A stretch of 64,000 nucleotides of DNA from Ahaetulla prasina (Eukaryota; Chordata; Lepidosauria; Squamata; Colubridae). The DNA lies in assembly GCF_028640845.1 (NCBI RefSeq), contig NC_080540.1, positions 153,891,920 through 153,955,919 of the forward strand. The letters run 5' to 3'. The number at the start of each line of letters is the position of its first letter. The first letter of the stretch is position 1. Under the pieces are notes generated by a model that did no database searches, was not told the origin of the DNA, and saw only the letters and a program-made list of their open reading frames with translations. Shown piece after piece: positions 1 through 10,323 of the stretch. The position numbers and the translations under genes were made by a program.

Positions 1-827
1 AGCTCAAAAGAGCCCTTTTACAGAGAGCATTTCTCCGGTGCAACCTTCCTGGTCGCCATCTTCCGGAAGTTTTTTATACATCCATCCATTGCTTTCAAAA
101 TTCATAATACTAGCTAGTGTGCTTTTCCCTTGGATTACTCAGTCATGACAATATTTTTTCTCTAATGAATTATCAGAAACTAGAAAGAACAAGCCAAAAA
201 TCTTTTCCAGTAAGCACAAGGCAGTAATTGTTGTTTCTGAAGTGGCAGTGTTAAAACCACTTTTTCCTCATCCAGATACAGTGCTACCAACACAAGGATA
301 TGTCAGAATTGCTCACCATTGCAAGTTCTTACTTGTATCATACAATCAACAGATTGTATAAAACTATTAAAATGTGTAACCATCAAATCTGCATATTTTT
401 GTAATTTTCTAATTAACAAATGGTTCTTCAGTTGTTTGCTTTAGTCATACTGTATATATCATTATTAGATCTTGCACATGATCAACTTTCTGTGTATGTA
501 TGTATGAAAATTCCTGTGTTAGAGTATTGTTCAAACATGGATTTCTGAATTAAAAGCTACATATTAAAAGATATAATGAGGTATATTCAAGGATAAATGA
601 TATTCTCCCAATGTTGCAGTTTTAATCTGCAGACAATAGCTGGCATTTAGAATTTGGCACATCTCTAAACATAAAAATTGTGGCAATTAATATAGGTCCT
701 CCCAATTGCATAGGATAATTGGAATGGTGTGTTAGTATTAGATCAAGAACTGCCAATTCAGCATTTCTACATAGTTCTTGTTACAGATTCGAAATCAATA
801 AACTAAAACCTATTGTTTTTCTTGCAG
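1..827. other. Left flank, presumably intron 3 of protease copy A
   Basis: AT-rich sequence ending in a splice acceptor (tattgtttttcttgcag) at the start of copy A exon 4. I looked for exon 3 of the protease (a domain ending in SGWG) and did not find it, so the earlier exons of copy A lie left of the window. No repeat was recognised with confidence. Confidence 0.5.
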
Positions 828-970
828 GTAAAGGCAGTCTCACATTGCAAGAAGCTCAGATAAAGATTTTTTCATTAGACACTTGCAATCAATATGATTG
901 GCATGCAGGATCAGTACCAGATACTGCTTTCTGTGCTGGCTCTGAAATTGGAGGTGTTGATACCTGTCAG
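828..970 (+). CDS. Copy A, exon 4: TMPRSS12-like serine protease (partial gene)
   Basis: A 143-nt exon flanked by a polypyrimidine-AG acceptor and a CAG/GTAAAT donor. It enters with two bases of a split Gly codon and leaves in phase 0, exactly like exon 4 of copies B and D. It encodes the segment from after the SGWG region to VDTCQ, the residues just before GDSGGP. The Asp of VDTCQ sits six residues before the catalytic Ser (chymotrypsin position 189), which predicts trypsin-like cleavage after Arg or Lys. The Cys residues match those of the other copies. The following intron is 643 nt, nearly the length of the B intron (636 nt). No stop or frameshift is seen. Exons 1-3 are outside the window, so whether the gene is intact cannot be judged. 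Confidence 0.88.
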
Positions 971-1613
971 GTAAATAGACATAGATCTATCTCAAATCAC
1001 ACTCACTTAATATCAAGTTAGGTTTACTAAATTAACAATTTACAGATGTACTACAGCAGATAGGAAATTTCAGAAAAGAAAATTAAAATTGATGCAATTT
1101 TAGAATTTTATATGTGGGATACTTGTGAATTGAGATGAAAGATCAATTATTACTGCTTTTGCTATTTTAGAGCCCAGCCAAATAATGCTTTTGTTATAAT
1201 ATAATCAGTGAGAGTTAAGTTAATATGACTAATTTATTCTACTGATTGCAGTGCAAATAAACCGGAGGTAACTTATGAAAACAACATAATGTCTCTTCTT
1301 CAGTGGACTGCTTCTTGTAAACTAAATCTGTAAGAAAAGCAAACTATTCTCAGCCTACATTGGGCTCTACCATGGGGACAGCAGTTTCGTACTTACTCAA
1401 GGACAGGAGGAATGCACATTAATGTGGCCACGAGGAAGACCTAATTCTTAGTTCTGAGTTTGCCATGATGGAATGAGAACCCTGAATGTCACTGAAGATA
1501 TATGGCTGCTGTATATTCACTAGAAAACTAAATAACAGGAGGGATAGACTTCATGCATGCATGCTTTTAAATACTATGAATCACTACTCATTGGTATCTT
1601 TTTCATTTTTCAG

Positions 1614-1844
1614 GGAGATAGTGGTGGACCTCTTGTATGCTATTTATCAGATTCTAAATATTACGTTTTTGGAATCACCAGCTACGGTATTGGCTGTGGC
1701 CGACCCAAATATCCAGGAGTTTATACTAATTTGCCTAAGTACATGTTCTGGGTGAAGAGACAACTTAGCGAAACCAACACTGTGAGCATTCAGCAGTTTC
1801 CTTTGTTGCTTGTGGTATGGAGCATTTTCCAACTAATTGTATGA
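1614..1844 (+). CDS. Copy A, exon 5: catalytic-Ser exon and C-terminus
   Basis: The last coding exon begins after a clear acceptor (tttttcattttttcag type) with GDSGGPL, which holds the catalytic Ser and oxyanion loop. It continues through ITSYGIGCGRP and PGVYTNLPKYMFWV, the usual C-terminal helix of the protease domain, and ends with about 20 mostly hydrophobic residues before a TGA at 1842-1844. TMPRSS12 proteins carry such a hydrophobic tail, so membrane attachment is plausible. The exon is 231 nt (76 residues plus stop). It joins exon 4 in phase 0 and is undamaged. Copy B exon 5 (20941-21180) is the closest relative in the window. Confidence 0.88.
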   Translation, partial: GDSGGPLVCYLSDSKYYVFGITSYGIGCGRPKYPGVYTNLPKYMFWVKRQLSETNTVSIQQFPLLLVVWSIFQLIV

Positions 1845-2072
1845 AGTGGCTTTTTGATATGCTATAAATATATCAGACTGCTCCTTAAATACAGTGAATC
1901 CTCGTGCAGTCTCATTATTTCTGAAAAATATTATTTAATAGTTTGTAATTTTAATTTGCTCATTGATATATTAAAGCATGTATTTTCATTTGTAATAATC
2001 TCTTTGGATGCTCTTTATTGTTGTAGGATAGAAAGCCTCTGTTTCTTTCTGCCCCATATTATATCAAACAAA

Positions 2073-2078
2073 ATTAAA
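2073..2078 (+). terminator. Possible polyadenylation signal of copy A
   Basis: An ATTAAA hexamer about 230 nt after the copy A stop codon, just before the LINE tail at 2138. A second ATTAAA lies near 1970. The choice between them is inference; transcript ends would decide. Confidence 0.35.
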
Positions 2079-2137
2079 GTGGGGTTATTTTGAGTTTCTT
2101 TCTCGTACTTCCCTCCAAAGGAGTAAGTTGCTGCATT

Positions 2138-4436
2138 CTTTATTTTATTTATTTATTTATTTTGTCACAACAATATATATGTATCATACAAAAAGATTAT
2201 ATAGTACATAAACATATATATGAGTAAATATTAGGAGGTATAAGCATATATATATATAGGAAGAAGAAAAGAAAAACAATAGGACAGGAACGGTAGGCAC
2301 GTTTGTGCTCTTATGCACGCCCCTTATGGTCCTCTTAGGAATGGGGTGAAGTCAATAGTAGAAAGTTTTTGGTTAAGTTTTGGGATTATGGGAAGAGACC
2401 ACAGAGTCAGGTAAAGTGTTCCAAGCACTAATGATTCCGTTACAGAAGTCATATTTTCTGCAATCTAGATTAAAGCGGTTAACATTAAGTTTAAATCTAT
2501 TGGTTGCTCTTGTGTTATTGCAATTAAAGCTGAAGTACTCTTTAACAGGAAGGACATTACAATAGATGATTCTATGAGTTAAACTTAGGTCTTGTCGAAA
2601 GCGACGGAGTTCCAAGTTTTCTAAGCCTAGGATTTCAAGTCTGGTGGGATAAGGTATTTTGTTGTTTTCAGAGGAATGGAGAACTCTTCTTGTAAAATAT
2701 TTCTGGACACGTTCAATTGTATTGATGTCAGAGATGTGGTGAGGGTTCCAAACAGGCGAGCTGTATTCTAGAATTGGTCTAGCAAATGTTTTATATGCTA
2801 TGGTTAGTAGTGTAGTGTTTTTGGAAAAGAAGCTATGCAAGATTAGGTTTACAACTCTTAAAGCCTTTTTTGCTATGTAGTTGCAGTGGGCTTTGGCACT
2901 TAGATCATTTGACATGAAAACTCCAAGGTCTTTAACAGGATGGGGGTCATCTGTAAGGTAATGTCCATCAAGTATGTACTTAGTGTTTGGGTTCTTTTTT
3001 CCAATATGTAAGACTGAGCATTTGGTTGTTGAGATTTGGAGTTGCCAAGTTTTAGACCAAGCGGTTAGATGATCAAGGTCTTTTTGAATGATAGATGTAT
3101 TGTCTGTGGTGTTAAATAGTTTGACATTGTCAGCAAAGAGAACACAATTACTTGAGACATGGTCACAAAGATCATTAATGTATAGTATGAAGAGTGTTGG
3201 TCCAAGGACGCTGCCTTGAGGAACGCCACTCTTGACAGGAACAGGATTTGATAGAGAATTGCCAATTTTGACCACTTGTTGTCTGTTAGACAGAAAAGCA
3301 GATATCCATTTGTGAAGGGGTCCTGAAATGCCATAGGATTTTAGTTTTAGGAGAAGTTTATCGTGTACTACTGAGTCAGAAGTCTATGTAGATTGCATCT
3401 GTTGTTTTGCCTTGATCACGATTTGTAGTCCATTTGTTTTTACAGTGGAGAAGTTGTAAGTTGCATGATAATTTTTTCCTGAAACCAAATTGTTTATTGG
3501 AGAGTAGGTTGTTAGTTTCTAAGTGTGAGGTAATGGATTGGTTGATGATTGATTCCATGACTTTGCAAGTGACGCAGCACAGAGAGATTGGTCTGTAATT
3601 TTCGACTAAGCTGGGGTCTCCTTTTTTGAAGATTGGGATGACTGTGGCTAGTGACCAAAGTTTAGGAAGGGAACTGGTAGTGAAAGCTTTATCAAAGATT
3701 ATGCTTAGGGGTTCTGCTCTATTATTGGAAAGTTTTTTTAAGAAGTATGCACATAGTCCATCGGGTCCAATAGATAGCGATGGTTTCAAGTTATGAAGAG
3801 CTTTTCCAACATTATCTTGTGTGAAATCTATATGAGTTAAATCATCATACTCATTGCTGGTACGTTTGTGGAATGTTGGATATGTGTCATCGCTGTTAAC
3901 AAAAACTGCCAAAGAAAATGTTGAAGATTGGATCAGTTGTACATTCATTAGTTATCCATTAGTTAATGAGAGGTAGATTTAGGTCACCCAGGAAGATGAG
4001 AGGATATGGGCAAGAGGTAGCCCATGTTAGCAGTGAGGTTAGCATATTTGCTTGAGTAATGTCATAGTCAGGGGCTCTGTAGCATAGTAAGAATCGAAGA
4101 GTGGTGTTAAGGGATAGATCGCATACAATAGTTTCAGGAAGAGAAAGTTTATGTGCAACTTGGATATTTTTTAGATTCAGTGACTTTTTGTAAAAGATAG
4201 CCACTTCACCACCTCTTCGGTTTTCACGATCTGATTGATGAACTTGATATTCTTTGTTTGGGACAATGGAGTCAGGAAGGGATGAGTTCAGCCATGTTTC
4301 ACAAACAAATATGATATCAAATGTACCACCGTTTAACAAGAGGATAAATTCAGATAATTTGTTAATAATGCTTCTTGCATTTATCAATTTGCATTTGAGA
4401 TCTGTAGTGATTGGTGTTGAAGAGGTAAGGGGCGTG
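2138..4436 (-). mobile_element. CR1-like non-LTR retrotransposon (family 'LINE-A'), broken
   Basis: Minus-strand LINE whose 3' end is at low coordinates: a TTTGTGACAAAATAAATAAA-type end with an A-rich repeated tail at 2138-2165. It encodes an apurinic-type endonuclease region (4387-3959; NARS, CETWLN, GDLNLP motifs) and reverse transcriptase (3948-2373; NYRPISL, GVPQGS, then LFADN). The usual Asp-Asp of the active site reads Asp-Asn, which should abolish polymerase activity. The reading frame is broken into at least three pieces (breaks near 3950, 3370 and 3300), so this copy is dead. The 5' end is truncated near 4436. Three further copies lie at 4733-5088, 12763-13697 and about 40690-41371. 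The clade is CR1/Jockey-like by motif; the exact family is not certain. Confidence 0.85.
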
Positions 4437-4439
4437 CAT

Positions 4440-4600
4440 ACTTCTCCCTTAACAGTTCACTGCTGTCTTCCCAAGGCCAGATCTATATTTCAGGAAAAAC
4501 ATCTGGAGGAAAATAATGGCAAGCCACTTCTGTGCTGTTGTTAAGAGAGTTGGGCCAGCATCTATCTCCCTGTGACAATAACTAGTAACTGATCTTGGTG
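4440..4600. repeat. Degraded SINE-like fragment
   Basis: The stretch around 4510-4560 (AATGGCAAGCCACTTCTGTG) resembles the central part of squamate SINEs, as does the copy near 56300. Too degraded to assign firmly. Confidence 0.3.
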
Positions 4601-4659
4601 TAAAAGCATCTCTACATTATCCTCCTCTCTCAAGCATAGCCTTCAGTTAAGTACGGTAA

Positions 4660-4800
4660 TGTAGGAAGTTATCACCCACCCCTCTCCTAGATAAATGAAA
4701 TATTCTAGGAAATATTAAAAAGGCAGAATATTTTTTTATTTCTTTTTGTCACAACAGTATACACAAACATTGTCATAAATAAAACAACATATCTTGAAGA

Positions 4801-4832
<32 letters not shown>

Positions 4833-5349
4833 GTAAAATATATAAGTAAAAAAATATGCATCAACTATATTAATTTGATATAATGAAGGGAACAATAGGA
4901 CAGGAACGGTAGGCACTTTTGTGCTCTTATGCACGCCCCTTATAGTCCTCTTAGGAATGGGGTGAGGTCAATAGTAGACAGTTTTTGGTTGAAGATGTTG
5001 GGATTTTGCGTAGAGACTATGGAGTCAGGTAATGAGTTCCAAGCGTTAACAACTCTGTTACAGAAGTCATATTTTCTGCAATCAAGTTTATACCTTCCTG
5101 GATGAGAAATGGAGAAGCATGTTTTTTTAGGCAGGAAGCAAACTCACTCTTAATAGCCCCAACCCTCCTCAAAGATAGGATTAGTCCTCTACCCATCTAG
5201 CAACAGAACTCACCACATGGCACCTGGAGAGACTGCATCGCCCAGTAAGGCTCAACCAAGCCCCTTTAAACCATCTTATCAAGCAGTCTCCATGTTTCCA
5301 GTCTTTCTCCCCACTTGGAACTGAACCCAGATGGACATTTCTTCCAACA
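4660..5349 (-). mobile_element. Solo LTR (family 'LTR-1'), split by a LINE insertion
   Basis: On the minus strand this reads TGTTGGAAGAAATATCC at its start (5349) and CTAACTTCCTACA at its end (4660), the same termini as the solo LTRs at 40103-40638 and 40739-41250. The four bases before 4660 and after 5349 are both GTAA, a target-site duplication, so the outer boundaries are exact. The LTR is interrupted after AATATT near 4732 by a LINE-A 3' fragment and resumes at ATACCTTCC (about 5090). Retroviral or Ty3-type origin; no internal genes are present. Confidence 0.8.
4733..5088 (-). mobile_element. LINE-A 3' fragment inserted in the solo LTR
   Basis: The 3' untranslated end and last codons of the LINE-A family (shared ACAATAGGACAGGAACGGTA block at about 4890), with its TTTTTGTCAC/A-rich terminus at 4733-4752. 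It sits inside the LTR at 4660-5349, so it is the younger of the two insertions. 5' truncated. Confidence 0.8.
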
Positions 5350-5399
5350 GTAATTGCACACTTATTCAGAATATTTAATGGGTGTATTCAGCTGCCCAG

Positions 5400-5640
5400 A
5401 AGAGGGAATGAGAGTGTGATGTTGTGGTTAAAGTATCAGACTGGCACCCAGAGACCCAGGTTCTAGTTTACCCTGAGCCACAGAAGCTCGGTGGGCAAGT
5501 TTGGGGCCATCATTTCCCCTCAGCCCAACGAAAGGTTGCTGTGCAGGACTGTGGAAAGGAAAATGACTAGAGGGATGAATACTGTATGCCTCAAGTTCCT
5601 GAATTAAAGACTAAATATAAGTCTAGGCTATAAATACATG
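5400..5640 (+). repeat. Old tRNA-derived SINE
   Basis: A-box-like GTTGTGGTTAAAGTAT at about 5421 and a B-box-like GGTTCTAGTTTACC at about 5459, followed by the GAAGCTCGGTGGGCAAG body seen in squamate tRNA SINEs. The internal Pol III promoter is degraded and the tail is lost. It is not a tRNA gene: no cloverleaf follows the A and B boxes. Confidence 0.6.
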
Positions 5641-6197
5641 TATTTATTTACCTTTCTTATATATGCATAAAGGTATCTGTCAGGCTTCCTTTTCTTTCAT
5701 AATATAGAAATCCTCTTAACATGAAGCAGACCACTAGTGTGACTCAGAGTTGTCTATACTTAATGGCAGCTAATGGGCTTCAGCCGGGCCATTATTGAGG
5801 CAAAGATTAAACGTCTAACATGATGGATCCCTATAACTCGGTCTCCTTCCTCCTCTGTTTCTTCGCCCATTCCATTCAAATAAGTCTTACTTCACCAATT
5901 TCATGCCTATTAAAAAGATACAGGAAGATAAGCGGCGTATAAATCAATTACTTCACGGGGATTAGAATCGCATCCCGACAATTGGTAAATAACCGCAGGG
6001 AAGCGGATTAAAACCTCTCTCCCTTTCTCTTCCTTTGGTCCAAAACTCGGACCGTTCACGTGTCGGCGAAGCCTGTCGGAGGCCGAGTTCCAAAAAGCTG
6101 CTGCGGGAGGGCGCGCGAACCACTTCCCTAGGCCTGCTTCAACGGCCTCTCCGGCTCCTTCCAGCCTCCTCCGCCCCGGGCGGCGAGCGGGAAAAGA

Positions 6198-6209
6198 GGC
6201 CGCCATTTT
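6198..6209 (+). promoter_or_regulatory. YY1-like motif GGCCGCCATTTT
   Basis: Twelve bases matching the reverse of the YY1 core (AAAATGGCGGC), 25 nt before the copy B ATG. An identical motif lies 28 nt before the copy D ATG (41630-41641). YY1 sites just downstream of the transcription start are typical of TATA-less CpG promoters. Confidence 0.55.
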
Positions 6210-6222
6210 CTTTCTCGAGAGG

Positions 6223-6310
6223 ATGATTAACCGGAGTTCTCTATTTCCTTCCGTCATTTCCCTTTTTTCCCTGGCGCTGTTCTGCTCTTCCCTTGCGAGC
6301 GATGGAAACG
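6223..6310 (+). CDS. Copy B, exon 1: signal peptide of TMPRSS12-like protease
   Basis: ATG in the CpG island followed by 29 codons with the form of a secretion signal: a short basic/polar start (MINRSS), a hydrophobic core (SLFSLALFCSSLA), then a polar stretch. The exon ends with one base of a split codon at a consensus GTGAGG donor (6311). Its 88 nt leave phase 1, the same phase as exon 1 of copy D (103 nt), and both join exon 2 to give an acidic or Val residue followed by CGT. It is too short for ordinary ORF detection and was found by comparing the two promoters. It directs the protease to the secretory pathway. Intron 1 is then about 8.16 kb, filled with repeats. Confidence 0.78.
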
Positions 6311-6729
6311 GTGAGGCGACCTTCTCCCGCCTTCGGTAGTGGGTTGGGCAGGTTCGGCTCGTGGTAGTACGGGGCGAGGCCAGCGAGCAAGCCCGCAGGC
6401 CCTCCCGGGAGCCTTGGGAAGGTGTGTAGGCGCCAAGCGCTCGCGGTCTGCTTCCGGCTCTTACTTTGCGGCATCTCTAACTGGCAAACCCAAATAGGCG
6501 GCTGGTTCATTTGAAGTATTATCTGGAAAAAAATACAGTCGTACAGGACTTTCAGTAGGGCCGTCCAAAACGCCGTAAGGCATTTGATGCGATGGTTTTT
6601 CTCCTTAGACAGTACTGGTTCCAAATACAGAGAAACAGACATCCGTGAGAATTGGGGTTTACGGGATTTACTTCAAGTTTAATAGCATGGTAGATCTACC
6701 GCTTCTCTAGCTATCGAGATACGACTCGG

Positions 6730-7145
6730 TCCTAAATGTTTCTAGAGATTCTCAGACATCCAGGTTATGGTTGTCCCAAGATGCTTTTTCAGGCGGCAAC
6801 TGGGCTTTCTTGTTTTTTCTTTGAAGACGTTTCGCTTCTCATGCAAAAAGGTTCTTCAGCTCTGACAGGATAGTGGGGAATGGAAGGACTTTTACCTATA
6901 CAATTTGGGATGAACACCCTTTGAATGGTGTGGGAGTAGGAATGGACTTCCAGAGAAAACTTGCAGACTACAGGAACCCCGAGCACTACACAGGTGACCC
7001 TGAGGACACACATTGCTTCAAGGACCCTCTAAAAAGATGCAAATGACCAGCTGTCTGCAAGGAATATAAATCTTTCCATTCCCCACTATCCTGTCAGAGC
7101 TGAAGAAGCTTCTTGGATGAGAAGCATTTCCATTCTTCACTGGGT
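6730..7145. repeat. Squamate interspersed repeat with inverted arms
   Basis: The sequence near 6832-6888 (GCTTCTCATGC...CTCTGACAGGATAGTGGGGAATGG) recurs inverted at about 7076-7130, so the segment can fold on itself. I recognise this as an abundant type of squamate repeat but cannot name the family. Confidence 0.5.
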
Positions 7146-7806
7146 CCTAAGAATATCTTTAGTCTGAAATCTCTTTCATGCTTGTTCTGGCGAGAAACTT
7201 CCTAGCATATCCGGCAGTTCAGTTTAGATTACAGTATTGTTCAAAACCTGAGCGGAAGTAACGATCTCTGTGGTGAAAACTGCTTCAATCAGTTTCTATA
7301 ATATTTGTATAAATTTTTTCTCATCCTTCAGTATAATATGTACATAATTTGGATGTTTGTAGTGTCAGGAAAAATTCATTGAGAACAAATTGGAAGAGGT
7401 TTTTTTTCTTCTTGATGCCAACAAATGCAGCAGTTTCTCTGTTGGGCTAAATTGCCCATCCTGGACCCGAATTCCCTTTAAAATTCTACCGGTTTCTACT
7501 CTTGAAATTATAGAATGAATCATAGGTTGTGCATTTGGAAACCCTTATTGACTAAGTGGATCTGTTGCTTAATTGTCTTATTTTGGTTCAGGAGCTCTCA
7601 TTTGACTTCAAGAATATTATTTTTATAAAACCCAAGTACCCTGAGATTAGTCTTTCTGAAATTTGATTGCATTGAAGCAGCTTAGTTGTCAGATGCTTAT
7701 GTTTTGGCTCCATGACAGCTGTTTGTATTTGCAAATTCACAACCTAAGGCTCTGCCTTTTGTTTCTTCACTGATATTGTATACTTTTGTATACTGTTAGG
7801 CTTTTA

Positions 7807-8199
7807 CAGGTAGTCCTCACCTTACCATAGTTCCTTTAGTGACTGTTCAAAGTTACAACAGCACTGAAGAAATTGACTTATGACTGTTTTTCACATTTAT
7901 GACTGTTGCAGCATCGCTGTGGTCATGTGATCAAAATTTGGCCATTTGGCAACAGATTCATATTTATGATGGTTGTAGTTTTTCAGGGTTATGTGATCAC
8001 CTTTTGTGACCTTCTTACAAGCAAAGCCAATGGGGAAGCCAGATTCACTTAATTACTGTTTTGCTAACTTATTAACTGTATTGATTCACTTAATAACTGT
8101 GGCAAGAAAGGATGTAAAATGGGGCAAAATTCACTTAAATGTTTTACTTAGCAACAGAAATTTAGTACTCGATTGTGGTCATAAATTGAGGATTACCTG
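7807..8199. mobile_element. TA-flanked MITE (mariner/Tigger-type)
   Basis: Begins CAGGTAGTCCTCACCTTA and ends with the inverted form (TGAGGATTACCTG), with TA on both sides (7805-7806 and 8200-8201). No coding capacity. About 393 bp. Related but more degraded copies are at 17448-17642 and split around 52152 and 56000. Confidence 0.75.
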
Positions 8200-8248
8200 T
8201 AGTTCCTTTTCCTTCAGCACATCTTGAATATATACTTTTGCTTTTGAT

Positions 8249-8728
8249 TGTTGTCCCCAGTTCGAGGTCTGAGCCTGGTGCTGAGGCCAATGAAGGATCC
8301 CAGACACAAGGTGCAGGTTTTGATTGCTTTTTATTGGGGTTCAAAGGAAAAGGGCTTCTGGCTAAAATGCTAAGAGAGCCAAGAATAAAGGATTAAGAAA
8401 GCTTTATACCTTTTCACTAAAGAAGAAGGCTGGACAAGGCGGGTTAACAACAGATATCATCTAATAACCATTTTAGTAATAATTCTATAATTTGTTCTAT
8501 TGGTCTCTACTGGTCCCTATTCCTAGGCCTTGGATAATGAATGCTCCAGGAGTTATTTAATATACATTTTATTTGCTGCAAGCCATCTCTAACTTTTAGC
8601 TGAGGTCTGCAAGTTGCCTAACTTTGTTACTTTTATTAGCTTTCTAACTACCCAGAATTGTTACAAGCTTTACACATGCATATTTCCTGTGGATAAGCAT
8701 TCTTTGTTCTTGCCAGACAGACTCCACA
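8249..8728 (-). mobile_element. Probable solo LTR, minus strand
   Basis: Read on the minus strand it starts TGTGGAGTCTG and ends GGGGACAACA, carries a TATAAAGC box (about 8400) and an AATAAAAAGC polyadenylation signal (about 8332), in the order expected of an LTR. No clear target duplication was found, so boundaries are tentative. It differs from the LTR-1 family. No internal viral genes are present. Confidence 0.55.
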
Positions 8729-9307
8729 ATTACAGGCTTCTTAATTTATTTTCAAGTGTGTGCCATGACCTGGCTTTATTTTAGTAGACAGCCCATCAGT
8801 ACATGTATCTAATGTTCTTCTTTTCTAATAGTTGTTGCATTCTAGCTCAGTGCAACTACCAACATCTTTATCACTTAAACTTTTAGTTACCTTAATGTAG
8901 TTGACTGATCGTCCATGGCTTTTGGAATGTAAGAGTTTTATACATTGAACATAGCAGTTTTAATAGTTTTATTCCCTAAGTAATCAATGGCTATGGAATC
9001 AAATGTTGCAATTTGTAAATCGCATAAGATCCATTGGGACTTCACAAATCTCAGTGCATTGATAGCTTACGTTTGAACAAAGATGTGAAGTTTTTTTCAT
9101 CTTTGGCTGTCTCTTTTCACTTTCATCCTTAATGCCTCCTCAAATCAAATAAAATCAAGTAAATTTTATTTGTTTTGAATACCTCCTTAAATTTATTCCT
9201 CGTTTCCTTTCAATGAGATTCAGGATTTCTGGTGTTCCCATTGAAAATGGTGGATATATGTTCAGGAACATATTATAGCTGGTTTCTTTTTAAACTTAAG
9301 TTGGGCC
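8729..9307. other. Unannotated part of copy B intron 1
   Basis: AT-rich sequence with no exon, repeat terminus or reading frame that I recognise. Confidence 0.5.
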
Positions 9308-9587
9308 TTCATAGAATCGGAAGGCTGGAAGTAACCTCAGAGTCTTCTAGTTCAACCCCCAGTTGAAGGAACAAGCCTTACCAGTCAAATGGTTGTCTGA
9401 TCTGTTTTTGAAAATCTCCAGTGAAAAAGCATCCACAACTCCAGGAGGCAAGCTACTCTTCTGATTAATTCCTCTGTCAGAAAATTTCTCCTTACTTCTA
9501 GGCTGGATCTCTCTTTAACAGGTTCCACTCATTACTTCTTGTCCTGCCCCCTGGTGCCCATAGAATAAGTTAATCCCCTCTTCATTG
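9308..9587 (-). mobile_element. CR1 LINE 3' fragment
   Basis: Matches the conserved amniote CR1 3' region: CATAGAATCGGAAGGCTGG, CTAGTTCAACCCCC, GCATCCACAACTCC and CTCCTTACTTC blocks in the right order. Minus orientation (3' end at 9308). No coding potential left. Confidence 0.75.
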
Positions 9588-10023
9588 TTACTTACGGGAC
9601 CGCCTGCTGCTACCGAATACCTCTCACCGACCCGTGCGTTCTCACAGAGAGGGACTCCTCAGGGTGCCGTCGGCGCGACAGTGTCGTCTGGCGACACCCA
9701 GGGGAAGGGCCTTCTCTGGGGGCTCCCGCCCTCTGGAACGAACTCCCCCCAGGACTTCGTCAACTTCCGGACCTCCGAACCTTTCGCCGCGAGCTTAAAA
9801 CTTACTTATTTATCTGCGCTGGACTGGGTTAGTTTTTTAAGTTATGGGTTTTTAATGGGTTTTATCTCCAAATTTTAATTGTGGCCAATTTAATAAGTTT
9901 TTTAATTGTATTTTAATTGTATTTATAGTGTATTGTGTATTTTTACTTGGCTGTGAACCGCCCTGAGTCCTTTGGGAGAAGGGCGGTATACAAATTTAAA
10001 TAATAAATAAATAAATAATAAAT
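9588..10023 (+). mobile_element. L2-clade LINE, 5'-truncated
   Basis: The last part of the L2 reverse transcriptase gene (frame-broken RDRLL...RPVRSH...GRAFS...LWNELP) and its 3' UTR, ending in the hairpin CCGCCCTGAGTCC/GGGCGG (about 9957-9990) and a short ATAAATAAATA tail. It abuts the CR1 fragment on its left. Confidence 0.85.
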
Positions 10024-10040
10024 TGTGAAAGCCTCTCAAG

Positions 10041-10321
10041 CAGAGGTGGTATTCAGCAGGTTCTGATCAGTTCTGGAGAACTGGTAGCATAAATCTTGAG
10101 TAGTTTGGAGAAATGGTAAATACCACCTCTGGCTTGCATCTATTCTCTGCCTCCTGAGTCCTAGCTGATTGGGAGGAAATGCAGATTTTGCAGTAACTTT
10201 CCCCTAGAGTGGGGAGGGAATGCAGATTTTACAGTATCCTTCCCCTTGGAGTGAGGTGGGAATGAAGATTTTACAATATCCTTCCCCTGTCACGGCCACC
10301 AAGCCACATCCACAGAACAGG
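10041..10321. mobile_element. hAT-like MITE interrupted by Tc1 element
   Basis: Starts CAGAGGTGGTATT and contains the exact inverse AATACCACCTCTG at 10119-10131, an imperfect palindrome of 91 bp, followed by about 190 bp ending AGAACAGGTA. The Tc1-like element sits at the TA of this last motif, so the MITE is older. Confidence 0.55.
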
Positions 10322-10323
10322 TA

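Larger units (their letters stand above)
5950..6480 (+). promoter_or_regulatory. CpG-rich promoter of protease copy B
   Basis: A sharply GC- and CpG-rich block in otherwise AT-rich DNA, surrounding the first exon of copy B. No TATA box is evident. The same kind of island surrounds exon 1 of copy D (41380-42010). It looks like a CpG-island promoter; the island limits are estimated by eye. Confidence 0.75.

Noticed and set aside
5910..6642. Minus-strand frames of 115 and 133 codons around the copy B CpG island
   Set aside because: Antisense to the promoter and exon 1, GC-driven absence of stops, Arg/Pro/Ala-rich, no domain.
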